DNA of 64,000 nucleotides from JAODBQ01 sp047602055. GTDB taxonomy: Bacteria > Actinomycetota > Acidimicrobiia > Acidimicrobiales > Ilumatobacteraceae. The DNA lies in the NCBI GenBank assembly GCA_047602055.1, contig JASGIG010000001.1, forward strand, positions 620,001-684,000, given 5' to 3'. The position numbers and the translations under genes are program-made. The notes beneath the pieces were generated by a model, which was given only the letters and a program-made list of their open reading frames with translations, was not told where the DNA came from and made no database searches. The stretch's first letter is position 1. Every line of letters starts with the position of its first letter. Shown here piece after piece: positions 7,934 through 16,316 of the stretch.

Positions 7934-9348
7934 GCGAGACCAAGTCCGCCGGCCACCCCGGCCGCCCCAACGCCACGCTGCACCCGTACGCCGGGCGCTT
8001 CCCCGTGCACCGGACGATGCCCGAGCACGGCGTCGCCCGCTCGGAGATCCTCGACACCGTCGCCCAGATGCAGAAGGAGGAGGACGCCAAGGCCGACGAC
8101 GGCCGCGTCTCCGGGTCGATCTACTCCGGCGATCACGAGCACTACGCCTTCCTCACCGAGGCGTTCGGCCACTTCGCCCACGCCAACGTGATGCAGCGGG
8201 ACATGTACCCGAGCGCCACGAAGATGGAGGCGGAGATCATCGCGATGACCGTCGACATGCTCCACGGCGACGCCGACACCGGCGGCCTGAACACGTCCGG
8301 CGGCACCGAGAGCCTGGTGACGGCGATGCTCGCCTACCGCGAGTGGGGCCGAGAGAAGGGCATCGAGCACCCGCAGATCATCATGCCGGTCACCGGCCAC
8401 CCGGCGATGAGCAAGGCGTTCCACTGGTTCGACATCGAGCCGGTCATCGCCCCCGTCACCGACGACTTCGTCGTCGACCTCGACTTCGTGCGCGACCACA
8501 TCACCGATCGCACCGTCGCCCTGGTCGGCTCGGCCGGCACGTACCCGCACGGCCTGATCGACCCGATCCCTTCGTTAGGGGCACTTGCCCTCGAACACGA
8601 GATCGGCCTGCACGTCGACGGCTGCCTCGGCGGGTTCATCCTCGCCTGGGCCGAGGACTGCGGCTACGAGCACACCCCGTTCGACCTCGGCGTGCCCGGC
8701 GTGACGTCGATCTCCGCCGACACCCACAAGTACGGCTACGCGCTGAAGGGCAGCTCGGTCGTCCTGTTCAAGCCGAAGTCGCTGCGCCGCCAGGTGTACG
8801 CGGTGGTCAAGGGCTGGCCGGGCGGGATGTACTCGTCGCCGTCGATGGGCGGCAGCCGCTCCGGCGGGCTGATCGCCTCGACGTGGGCGGCGATGCTGTC
8901 GCTCGGCAAGGACGGCTACCGGCGCATCGCCCGCGACATCTTCGCCACGGCCGACAAGCTGAAGGCGGCCGTGCGCTCGCACGACGAGCTGTCGCTGATC
9001 GGCGACGGCCTGTTCAACGTCGCCTTCCGGGCGAACCCGTCGTTCCAGCCGACGATCGACGTCTTCCACGTCAACGACTCGCTCGCTGCGAGCGGCTGGC
9101 GGATGAACGGCCTGCAGCTCCCGCCGGCGCTGCACTTCTGCGTCACCCGCCCGAACACGCAAGCCGGCGTCGCCGAAGCGTTCGCCGCCGACCTGGCCAC
9201 GGCCGTCGAGTACGCCAAGGACCCGCCGCAGCCGATGCCGAGGAGCGGCTCGATGTACGGCGCCGGCGGCGCCACGCCCGACGCGGAACGCCTCACCTCC
9301 CGGATGCTCGACTACCTCGACGCCACCCACGAGGTCGGCCCCGGCTGA
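7930..9348 (+). CDS. S1P-lyase-like PLP-dependent enzyme (group II decarboxylase fold)
   Basis: Fold-type I PLP enzyme of 472 aa. The cofactor lysine motif SISADTHKYGYALKGSS (Lys about 267) and the later GGMYSSPSMGGSRSGG are close to sphingosine-1-phosphate lyase, which cleaves a phosphorylated amino-alcohol to phosphoethanolamine and an aldehyde. Substrate-side motifs include NTSGGTESLVTAML and the PLP-aspartate region LHVDGCLGGF. The start has AGGAGG 8 nt upstream and overlaps the kinase stop. Pairing with a kinase suggests the kinase makes the phosphate ester that this enzyme cleaves. A glutamate- or tyrosine-decarboxylase-like role is the alternative. Confidence 0.88.
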   Translation: MSETKSAGHPGRPNATLHPYAGRFPVHRTMPEHGVARSEILDTVAQMQKEEDAKADDGRVSGSIYSGDHEHYAFLTEAFGHFAHANVMQRDMYPSATKMEAEIIAMTVDMLHGDADTGGLNTSGGTESLVTAMLAYREWGREKGIEHPQIIMPVTGHPAMSKAFHWFDIEPVIAPVTDDFVVDLDFVRDHITDRTVALVGSAGTYPHGLIDPIPSLGALALEHEIGLHVDGCLGGFILAWAEDCGYEHTPFDLGVPGVTSISADTHKYGYALKGSSVVLFKPKSLRRQVYAVVKGWPGGMYSSPSMGGSRSGGLIASTWAAMLSLGKDGYRRIARDIFATADKLKAAVRSHDELSLIGDGLFNVAFRANPSFQPTIDVFHVNDSLAASGWRMNGLQLPPALHFCVTRPNTQAGVAEAFAADLATAVEYAKDPPQPMPRSGSMYGAGGATPDAERLTSRMLDYLDATHEVGPG

Positions 9349-9361
9349 GGTCCCATGCAGA

Positions 9362-10153
9362 TCAGCGGATCCGCTCGGGCTGGTACCAGCGGCCGATCAG
9401 GACCCGGCTGAGGACGCCGAACAGTGCGAACACCGCGAAGCCGAGCATCGCCGCGAGGACGATCGCGCCGATCATCTCCGGACCCTGCAGGCGGGTGCGG
9501 TACACGTCGATCAGCGCCCCGATGCCTGGCTTGCCCTGGCGGAAGAACGTGTCGCCGACCACGGCGCCGACGACGGCCAGGCCGGCGGCGATCCGGAAGC
9601 CGGCGAGCATCGACGGCAACGCCGCCGGCAGCTGCAGCTTCCACAGCTGCTGGCGCTTGCTGGCCTTGCCGATCGCGAACAGGTCGTACTGCGAGCGGTC
9701 CAACGAGAGCAGCCCGTGCAGGGTGTTGGCCATGATCGGGAACAGCGAGATCATCACCGTCACCACGAGCCGGGCCTTGAAGCTGAACCCGAGCAGCCCG
9801 CCGATCAGCGGTGTCAGCGCGAGGATGGGGATGCACTGCAGGCCGACGGCGAGCGGCCAGACGGACCACTCGATCCAGTCGGCCCGGCTCATCAGCACGG
9901 CCAGCGCGACGCCGAGCACCATCGCGATCGCCAGGCCGACGAGTGCCACCTGCGTGGAGCGCCACAGCGCCTCGAGGATCGGGGTGGCGACCCGCCGGTC
10001 GAACAGGCTCTCGCTGATCGCCCGGTGCGGCGGCGGCAGCAGGAAGCGCTTCTCCTTCGGCAGCCCGACCTCGGACATGAAGTACCACAGCCCGACGAAC
10101 ACCGCCACGGTGGCCAGTGGGCCGACCACCCGCAACACCCGACGCTTCGTCAT
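9362..10153 (-). CDS. ABC permease, NitT/TauT (SsuC/TauC) type
   Basis: Inner-membrane permease, 263 aa, with about six helices and the family EAA loop (AIGKASKRQQLWKLQLPAAL). SsuC-like proteins import sulfonates, taurine, nitrate or pyrimidine precursors. The ATG at 10153 overlaps the stop of the binding-protein gene, so the two are translationally coupled. No ATPase gene accompanies the pair on this strand; the SsuB-type ATPase at 21783 could serve it. The gene ends 13 nt from the convergent lyase gene. Confidence 0.9.
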   Translation of the reverse strand: MTKRRVLRVVGPLATVAVFVGLWYFMSEVGLPKEKRFLLPPPHRAISESLFDRRVATPILEALWRSTQVALVGLAIAMVLGVALAVLMSRADWIEWSVWPLAVGLQCIPILALTPLIGGLLGFSFKARLVVTVMISLFPIMANTLHGLLSLDRSQYDLFAIGKASKRQQLWKLQLPAALPSMLAGFRIAAGLAVVGAVVGDTFFRQGKPGIGALIDVYRTRLQGPEMIGAIVLAAMLGFAVFALFGVLSRVLIGRWYQPERIR

Positions 10154-11418
10154 CAGCCGGGCAGCTTGACGTCGGGGTCGATGAACTCGTTGGTGGCGAT
10201 GTCCTGTGCCGTCAGTCCGTCGGCGGGATCGACGCCCTGGGCGCTGAAGATCGGCCCGGCCTTGCCGATCAGGTCGGTGAGCTCGTCCATGTCGAAGCTG
10301 CCCAGTGCACCGTCCGGTCCGTTGGCGACGATCCCGTCGGTGAGCTGCACCTTGGCGGCGAAGTCGGCGACGGCCTTGGAGTACGGCGCGCCGTCGTAGC
10401 TGGTCACGAGGTCGGTGATCAGCGTGTTGACCCGCTCCGGGTCGGCCAGGTAGTCGACCTGGGCCTGCTGCAGCATCGGGACAAGCTGCCTGAAGCAGTC
10501 GGCGTACTTCGTGACGCTCTCCGGCTTGACGGCGAGCGCCGGGAACGGGTTGTACCCGGTGTCGGCGATCAGCTGGTACTTCACCGGCTTGCCCCACTGC
10601 GTGTACTCGTGCTCGTACTGGAACGGCTCGGCCGTCGCGTAGCCCTGCTGGGCGATCGAGCCGCCCGACGACACGAAGCTCGCCGGCGTGCCGTCGTAGG
10701 AGCCGTCGACCTGGCTCTCCTTGAGGATGCCGGCGCCCGTGAGGTAGCTCATGTACGCCGCACCACCGAAGTAGAGGACCCTCGTGTCGGTCTTGCCGAT
10801 GTCGGCGATCGAGGTGAAGTCCGGGTGCGATGCCGGATCCCACATGATGATCTGCGGCGAGCGTCGCAGCGGGGCGACGATCGCCGTCGTCGGGAACTCC
10901 TTGGAGTTCTGGATCGCCTGGTCGGCGGCGACGTTGGCGATGATGACGTTCGGGTCCGAGTACAGCTGGGCGGTGGCCTGCTCGTAGCCGATCGCCGGTC
11001 CGCCGGCGCGCAGCTCGACCTTGACGCCGGTGTCGACGCCGTCGGGCGTGTACAGCGGCGCGGTGTAGCGCTTCTTGTCGTTGTCGGCGGTGCCACCGGG
11101 GCCGGTGAGCTCGTAGAACGCGGCGTGCTCGGACTCCGGCCACCAGTCGTACTGCACGACGATCGTCGACGGGCAGACACCGGCGAGCATCCCCGGCGTC
11201 TCGGCGCCGGTCGACGGCGTGCTCCCGGCACCCGACGTCGCCGACGACGACGCGGTCGTGGTCGTGATCACGGCGCCCGCCGTGCCGGTCGATGTCGTCG
11301 CGCTCGCGGCCGTGGTCGTGCTGGTGGCGTCGCTGCCGCACGCCGCGGCGAGCACGGCGGTGGCAGCGACGAGCGTGACGGTGAGAGCCGAACGGTGTCG
11401 GCGGCGCTTGCGGTACAT
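10153..11418 (-). CDS. NitT/TauT-type substrate-binding lipoprotein
   Basis: Lipoprotein of 421 aa with lipobox LAAAC (Cys27) and a Thr/Ser/Ala-rich linker to about residue 75. A periplasmic-binding body of the SsuA/TauA/NMT1-like class follows, including VVQYDWWPESEHAAFYEL and LYFGGAAYMSYL. AGGAG lies upstream of the ATG. It sits between an amidohydrolase gene and the permease on the same strand, so the imported ligand is probably an amide or cyclic-amidine compound that the amidohydrolase processes. Confidence 0.87.
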   Translation of the reverse strand: MYRKRRRHRSALTVTLVAATAVLAAACGSDATSTTTAASATTSTGTAGAVITTTTASSSATSGAGSTPSTGAETPGMLAGVCPSTIVVQYDWWPESEHAAFYELTGPGGTADNDKKRYTAPLYTPDGVDTGVKVELRAGGPAIGYEQATAQLYSDPNVIIANVAADQAIQNSKEFPTTAIVAPLRRSPQIIMWDPASHPDFTSIADIGKTDTRVLYFGGAAYMSYLTGAGILKESQVDGSYDGTPASFVSSGGSIAQQGYATAEPFQYEHEYTQWGKPVKYQLIADTGYNPFPALAVKPESVTKYADCFRQLVPMLQQAQVDYLADPERVNTLITDLVTSYDGAPYSKAVADFAAKVQLTDGIVANGPDGALGSFDMDELTDLIGKAGPIFSAQGVDPADGLTAQDIATNEFIDPDVKLPG

Positions 11419-11464
11419 CGTGGTCTCCTAGGTGCTGGGTTGGGTGTGCGGTGGAGGGCGGTGG

Positions 11465-12712
11465 TCAGACGGTGAGGTGGCGGCGGACGTCGGTGCGGGC
11501 GACGATGCGGCCGCGGTGGATCGTGAGCCGGCTCGGGTCAGCGGCGCCGACGGCTTCGGTGATCGAGCGGCCGGCGACGACGAGCAGCTCGGCCGGCGAG
11601 CCGGGACGCAGCTCCACCGGTGTGTGGCCGAGCGCGATCCGGGCACGGTTGCTGCACATCTGCCATGCGTGATCCGGGTCGAGGTGCGCGACCATCGCCA
11701 GGACCGCAGCGGTCTCCAGTGGATCGAACCGGCCGTACGGGAAGAACACGTCGCGGACGTTGTCGGCACCGGCGGCGACGAGCACACCGGCCTCCTCCAG
11801 CACGCGCACCGGGGCGACGCCGCGCGGCGGACCGACCGGCTCGTCCCATCCGAAGAAGAACAGGCTCGTCAGGGGCATCACGAACACGGCGATGCCGGCC
11901 TCGGCGAGCTCTGCGGCGGTCCGCCGCTGGACGTCGAGGGACTGGGTGGACAGGCTGATGCAATGGCTCGCGCTGGCCCCGGCGAGCCCGTGCTCACGGA
12001 CGAGCCGGACGTACTCCGGCAGCACGAAGAAGTCACGGTCGACGGTCTGGTCGGTGTGCATGTCGATCGGCATCCCGTGCGCCGCAGCCATCTCGACGGC
12101 GGCGGCCGTGCCGCCGACGGGATCCGGATCGAGGTCCGGGCTGCCGCCGACGACGTCGATGCCGGCGTCGATCGCCTCCTCGAGCAGTCGCCGGTGCTCG
12201 GCACCGACGGTGCCGGACATCGGCTGGGCGGCGAGGCCGACCACCTGGATGTCGCAGAGGCCGCGGCGGTGCGCCTCGTCGCGCACCGCGAGCATCGCCG
12301 AGACGCCACGCAGCCCGACGCCCGCACCGATGTCGATGTGGGTGCGGATCAGCGTGTCGCCGTGATGGACCATCTCGACGACCGACTCCATCGCCCGCGC
12401 GACGAAGTCCTCCTCGGTGAGCGTCGGCCAGATCCGCCGCCAGTCGTCGACGGCCTGGGCGAGGTCGACGGGCATCGCTGCCAGATCACCCGCCGCCAGC
12501 GCCTTGTCGAGGTGGGCGTGGGGCTCAGCACCGGCCGGGAGGATCACCATCCCGCGCACGTCCTCGACGACGTCGGCCGCCCTCGCCTCGACGACGCCGA
12601 CGTCGGTGATCAGGCCGGTGGTGCCGTCGACGGCCACGTCGGTCGGTACACCGGCAGCATCGCGCCCGTTGCGCAAGACCAGCCGTCCAACCGTCGATGC
12701 CTCAACATTCAT
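11465..12712 (-). CDS. Amidohydrolase, cytosine-deaminase-like
   Basis: Metal-dependent amidohydrolase of 415 aa from the ATG at 12712. Metal-binding pattern: GAEPHAHLDKAL (HxH), MHTDQT, ASHCISLS and a late Asp in AAGADNVRD, matching CodA-like deaminases and related hydrolases acting on cyclic amides. An in-frame GTG at 12745 would add a His-rich leader that is coded by two tandem 15-bp repeats; I think those repeats are regulatory DNA rather than protein. It lies upstream of the NitT/TauT transporter genes. The exact substrate is unknown (cytosine, creatinine-like or N-acyl compounds are all possible). Confidence 0.85.
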   Translation of the reverse strand: MNVEASTVGRLVLRNGRDAAGVPTDVAVDGTTGLITDVGVVEARAADVVEDVRGMVILPAGAEPHAHLDKALAAGDLAAMPVDLAQAVDDWRRIWPTLTEEDFVARAMESVVEMVHHGDTLIRTHIDIGAGVGLRGVSAMLAVRDEAHRRGLCDIQVVGLAAQPMSGTVGAEHRRLLEEAIDAGIDVVGGSPDLDPDPVGGTAAAVEMAAAHGMPIDMHTDQTVDRDFFVLPEYVRLVREHGLAGASASHCISLSTQSLDVQRRTAAELAEAGIAVFVMPLTSLFFFGWDEPVGPPRGVAPVRVLEEAGVLVAAGADNVRDVFFPYGRFDPLETAAVLAMVAHLDPDHAWQMCSNRARIALGHTPVELRPGSPAELLVVAGRSITEAVGAADPSRLTIHRGRIVARTDVRRHLTV

Positions 12713-12736
12713 GTGGTGAATATGCATGTGATGAAT
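12707..12736. promoter_or_regulatory. Two tandem 15-bp repeats, candidate operator
   Basis: ATTCATGTGGTGAAT (12707-12721) is followed with no gap by ATGCATGTGATGAAT (12722-12736), 13 of 15 bases alike. They are AT-rich against the surroundings and sit across the start of the amidohydrolase gene, 79 bp from the divergent XRE-cupin regulator. This is a plausible binding site for that regulator. Confidence 0.55.
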
Positions 12737-12814
12737 GTCGTGCACACATCGATCGTGTTACGTCCATAGGTCGTCGCAGCGCGACGGCGCGCCGTCGGCT
12801 AGTGATGACGGGCG

Positions 12815-13453
12815 ATGGTCACGCCAACGCCCCACCCGGCAGACGACGACATCGCCCGCCTCGTCGGCTCGGCGGTGCGCACCCGTCGCCTGGCGCTCGA
12901 GCTAACGATGCAGCAGCTCGCCGAGCAGACCGGGTTGACCCAACCGTTCATCAGCAAGGTCGAACGCGGCCTGGCCCGCCTGAGCATCGCCTCGATCAAC
13001 CGGATCTCCGAGGCCCTCGGTGTCAGCGCTGCGGGACTGTTCGGCAGCATGTCGTCCGACCAGCGCTACGACGTCGTGCGTCGCGCCGACCGCCCGCGCC
13101 TGCAGATCGACGACGACGACGTGTCGGTGGTTCGCGCCTTCACCCGCCGCGCCGGGCAGGTCAGCATCGTCGAGTTCGAGGGCGGCCCGTCGAAGCTCCA
13201 CCCGTTCCACTTCCTGCACCGCAACGACCAGATCTGTGTGATCACGGCCGGCAGGTACGAGTTCGAGGTCGACGGCGACCTGCTGACCCTCGGCTCCGGC
13301 GACACCGTGAGCATCGCCGGGCAGGTGCCGACGCGCTACCGGGTGTTGCGCTCGCCGGCGCGGATGCTGCTCGTGCTCGTCAGCGAGGACGTCGACGTCG
13401 TCCGCCGGCCTGGGCCGGGCCGCGGCTCGCAGCGCCGGCCGCTGCCGACCTGA
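12815..13453 (+). CDS. XRE-family regulator with C-terminal cupin domain
   Basis: DNA-binding regulator, 212 aa. An N-terminal XRE helix-turn-helix (QQLAEQTGLTQPFISKVERG, about residues 30-50) and a C-terminal small cupin (HPFHFLHRNDQICVITAGRY, about 125-190) form the class that senses small metabolites such as amino compounds or pyrimidines. It diverges from the amidohydrolase-transporter genes and probably controls them through the tandem repeats between. The ATG at 12815 is preceded by a weak GG-rich site. Confidence 0.9.
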   Translation: MVTPTPHPADDDIARLVGSAVRTRRLALELTMQQLAEQTGLTQPFISKVERGLARLSIASINRISEALGVSAAGLFGSMSSDQRYDVVRRADRPRLQIDDDDVSVVRAFTRRAGQVSIVEFEGGPSKLHPFHFLHRNDQICVITAGRYEFEVDGDLLTLGSGDTVSIAGQVPTRYRVLRSPARMLLVLVSEDVDVVRRPGPGRGSQRRPLPT

Positions 13454-13471
13454 CGTTCGACGTCCGGGCCG

Positions 13472-14773
13472 TCAGAGCGCGTCCAGGGCGTCGATCGCCT
13501 GGCCCGCGTGGCGGACGCTGCGCTGCAGGTCGAACGCGTCGTCGAGCACGGCGGCGGGAACGGTCACCCGCTCGTCGACCTCCAGCAGGCCACGGAACGA
13601 CGTGCGCTCGGCCCACGCCCGAGCGGCGTTCTCCTGCACCACCCGATAGGCGGCGTCCCGGGACATGCCCGCCTGCACCAGCGCCAGCAGCACCGGCTGG
13701 CTGAACACCAGGCCGTGGCTGGCGTTCAGGTTCTCGATCATCCGCTCGCCGAAGACCTGCAGGCCGCCGATCAGGCGGTCCATCCGCCGCAGCACGTAGT
13801 ACGCGAGCAGCGAGCTGTCCGGCAGCACCACCCGCTCGACGGAGCTGTGCGAGATGTCCCGCTCGTGCCACAGGGCGACGTCCTGCATCCCTGCCTGGAG
13901 GTTGCCGCGCAGCACCCGGGACAGGCCGCTGATCGTCTCGGCGCTGATCGGGTTGCGCTTGTGCGGCATCGCGCTCGACCCCTTCTGGCCGGCCTTGAAA
14001 CCCTCCTGCACCTCGCTCACCTCGGTGCGCTGCAGGTGGCGCAGCTCGACGGCGATCAGCTCCATCGTCGAGCCGATCGACGCGCAGGCGTACAGGTACT
14101 CGGCGTGACGGTCTCGGGCGATCACCTGGGTCGCCGGCACCGGCGTCAGGCCCAGCGCATCGGCGACGTAGCGCTCGACGGCCGGGTCGATGTTGCTGTA
14201 CGTGCCGACCGCACCGCTCAGCTTGCACACGGCAACGGATTCGCGAGCGGCGCGCAGGCGAGTGCGGTCCCGGTCGACCTGCAGCGCCCACAGCGCGACC
14301 TTGGCGCCGAACGTCGTCGGCTCGGCGTGGATGCCGTGGGTGCGGCCGATCATCACCGTGTCGCGATGGGTCCTTGCACGTGCAACGAGTGTGGTGACGA
14401 GTTGATCGGCGGCTTCCAGCAGCAGGTCGGCAGCGTCACGCAGCATCCAGCACCACGCCGTGTCGACGACGTCGCTCGACGTCAGCCCGTAGTGGATCCA
14501 TGCCCCCGCCGGCTGGCCGATCGCCGCCTGGACGACGTCGACGAACGCGGCGACGTCGTGGTCGGTGACCCGCTCCCGCTCTCCCACACTCTCGACGAAC
14601 ACGTCGTCGGTGACCGGTGCACCCGTGCGGCAGGCGATGGCGTCCTCGGCCGGGACGATCCCCAGCTCGGCGTGGGCCTCCGTCGCCAGCAGCTCGATCT
14701 CCAGGTAGCGCCCGAAGCGGGCCGCGTCGGTGAAGATCGTCGCCATCTCCGGCAGCGTGTAACGGGGGATCAT
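13472..14773 (-). CDS. purB: Adenylosuccinate lyase
   Basis: Cleaves SAICAR to AICAR plus fumarate and adenylosuccinate to AMP plus fumarate in purine synthesis; cytosolic tetramer. The protein is 433 aa, the usual size. Family signature GSSAMPHKRNP is present, with TSSDVVDTAWCWM and GRTHGIHAEPTTFG lining the active site. The ATG at 14773 has AAGGAG 8 nt upstream; a longer reading frame to 14818 adds an unlikely Arg-rich leader. purA lies 97 bp upstream on the same strand, so the two last AMP-branch enzymes are adjacent. Confidence 0.96.
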   Translation of the reverse strand: MIPRYTLPEMATIFTDAARFGRYLEIELLATEAHAELGIVPAEDAIACRTGAPVTDDVFVESVGERERVTDHDVAAFVDVVQAAIGQPAGAWIHYGLTSSDVVDTAWCWMLRDAADLLLEAADQLVTTLVARARTHRDTVMIGRTHGIHAEPTTFGAKVALWALQVDRDRTRLRAARESVAVCKLSGAVGTYSNIDPAVERYVADALGLTPVPATQVIARDRHAEYLYACASIGSTMELIAVELRHLQRTEVSEVQEGFKAGQKGSSAMPHKRNPISAETISGLSRVLRGNLQAGMQDVALWHERDISHSSVERVVLPDSSLLAYYVLRRMDRLIGGLQVFGERMIENLNASHGLVFSQPVLLALVQAGMSRDAAYRVVQENAARAWAERTSFRGLLEVDERVTVPAAVLDDAFDLQRSVRHAGQAIDALDAL

Positions 14774-14870
14774 CGCCGCTCCTTCCCGGGGGCCACGCCC
14801 CCGAACCCGCTGCGCCACATCGACGCCCGGCTTCCTGACGGTCGCTCGGTCGTCCTGGCAGTGAGCAAGC

Positions 14871-16094
14871 TCATTGCCAGGTGACGTAGGCGTCGCGGGC
14901 GGCGCCGGTGCCGACGATCTTCACCGGGACGCCGGCCTCCTTCTCGACCAGGGCGACGAACGCCTGGGCCTGCGCCGGCAGCACGGCACGTTCCGACACG
15001 GAGCTGATGTCGCACTGCCAGCCGTCGAGCACGGCGTAGACCGGCCCGCCGTGCTCGTCGTACTCCGTGCACACCTTGATCTCGGCGAAGGTGTCGAGCA
15101 CGTCGAGCTTGGTCAGGGCGATCTCGGTCAGCGAGTTGAGCCGCACCGCCTTGCGCAGCATCACGCAGTCCAGCCAACCGGTGCGCCGGCGGCGACCGGT
15201 GACCGTGCCGAACTCCCGGCCGATGTCGACGAGCCGGTCGCCGAGCTCGTCGAACAGCTCCGTCGGGAACGGCCCGGCGCCGACGCGGGTGGTGTACGCC
15301 TTGGTGATCCCGACGATGCGATCGAGGTAGCGCGGCCCGATGCCGGTGCCGACGCACGCGCCGCCGGCCGTCGGGTTCGACGACGTGACGTACGGATACG
15401 TGCCGTGGTCGAGGTCGAGGAACGTCGCCTGCGCACCCTCCAGCAGCAGCTGGTCGCCGGCGTCGAGCGCGCCGTGCAACAGGTCGACCGTGTCGGTGAC
15501 GTAGGGGGCGACGCGGGCGCCGAGCGCGCCGAACTGCTCGACGAGCGCGTCGACGTCGAGCGCCTCACCGCCGAGCGCAGTGATCTCGGCGTTGTGCGCC
15601 ACCGCACCGGCCTTGACAGCGGCGGCGAACCCGGCCGGGTCGAGCACCTCGCCGGCACGGATGCCCTCGCGGCGGGCCTTGTCGGCGTAGGTCGGACCGA
15701 TGCCCTTCAGCGTCGTGCCGATGCGGGCGTCGCCGCGGGTCTGCTCGAACAGGGCGTCGAGCGCCTGGTGCCACGGGAAGATCAGATGCGCGGCGCTCGA
15801 CACCTTCAGCTTGGCGCAGGAGATGCCCCGGCTCTCCAGGGTGTCGATCTCCTTGAACAGCGTCGGCAGGTCGACCACCACGCCGTTGCCGATCACCGGG
15901 ACGATGTGCGGGTAGAGCACACCGCTCGGCACGAGCTGCAGGGCGTAGCGCTCCTCGCCGACGACGACGGTGTGGCCGGCGTTGTGGCCGCCCTGGTAGC
16001 GGACCACGTAGGCGGCATCGGCGGCAAGGAGGTCGATGACCTTCGCCTTGCCCTCATCACCCCATTGGGCACCAACGACGACGGTGACGGGCAT
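14871..16094 (-). CDS. purA: Adenylosuccinate synthetase
   Basis: GTP-dependent ligase joining IMP and aspartate to adenylosuccinate, 407 aa. The P-loop VVVGAQWGDEGKAKVIDLLA begins at residue 5, NGVVVDLPTLFKEI follows, and the IMP-binding GPTYADKARREGIRAG region and the GRRRRTGWLD motif are intact. The ATG at 16094 gives the canonical N-terminus MPVTVVVG; the much longer open frame upstream is intergenic sequence. It is encoded upstream of purB on the same strand. Confidence 0.96.
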   Translation of the reverse strand: MPVTVVVGAQWGDEGKAKVIDLLAADAAYVVRYQGGHNAGHTVVVGEERYALQLVPSGVLYPHIVPVIGNGVVVDLPTLFKEIDTLESRGISCAKLKVSSAAHLIFPWHQALDALFEQTRGDARIGTTLKGIGPTYADKARREGIRAGEVLDPAGFAAAVKAGAVAHNAEITALGGEALDVDALVEQFGALGARVAPYVTDTVDLLHGALDAGDQLLLEGAQATFLDLDHGTYPYVTSSNPTAGGACVGTGIGPRYLDRIVGITKAYTTRVGAGPFPTELFDELGDRLVDIGREFGTVTGRRRRTGWLDCVMLRKAVRLNSLTEIALTKLDVLDTFAEIKVCTEYDEHGGPVYAVLDGWQCDISSVSERAVLPAQAQAFVALVEKEAGVPVKIVGTGAARDAYVTWQ

Positions 16095-16204
16095 GGCAAC
16101 GCTCCAGGCTCGGTGTGCGGAACGTGTCGAGATCCTACCCCGGCGACCACTCCGCTCGGCCGTTGCCCATGGAGTGCCAGCGGCGCGGTCGGAGTGCGAC
16201 CTGG

Positions 16205-16253
16205 GCGATGGAGTGGGTGATGCCCACCGGGGGCGCGCCAGGCACTCCATCGC
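16205..16253. repeat. Long hairpin between purA and the HisD-like gene
   Basis: Perfect 11-bp arms GCGATGGAGTG (16205-16215) and CACTCCATCGC (16243-16253) enclose 27 nt that contains a smaller GTGGG/CCCAC hairpin. GGAGTG or its complement recurs about six times in this 222-bp divergent gap. It could be a regulatory RNA leader, a multi-site operator or a member of the intergenic palindrome class. Confidence 0.5.
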
Positions 16254-16316
16254 ACGTCTGACACTCCACGCTCGGCGGGGGCGGGCGGGTGTTCGGGCCG
16301 GTAGGTTCGGCCGGCG

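Noticed and set aside
6232..9348. Single 1038-aa kinase-lyase fusion
   Set aside because: The middle of this frame is out-of-frame translation of the kinase; the lyase has its own ribosome site and ATG at 7930.
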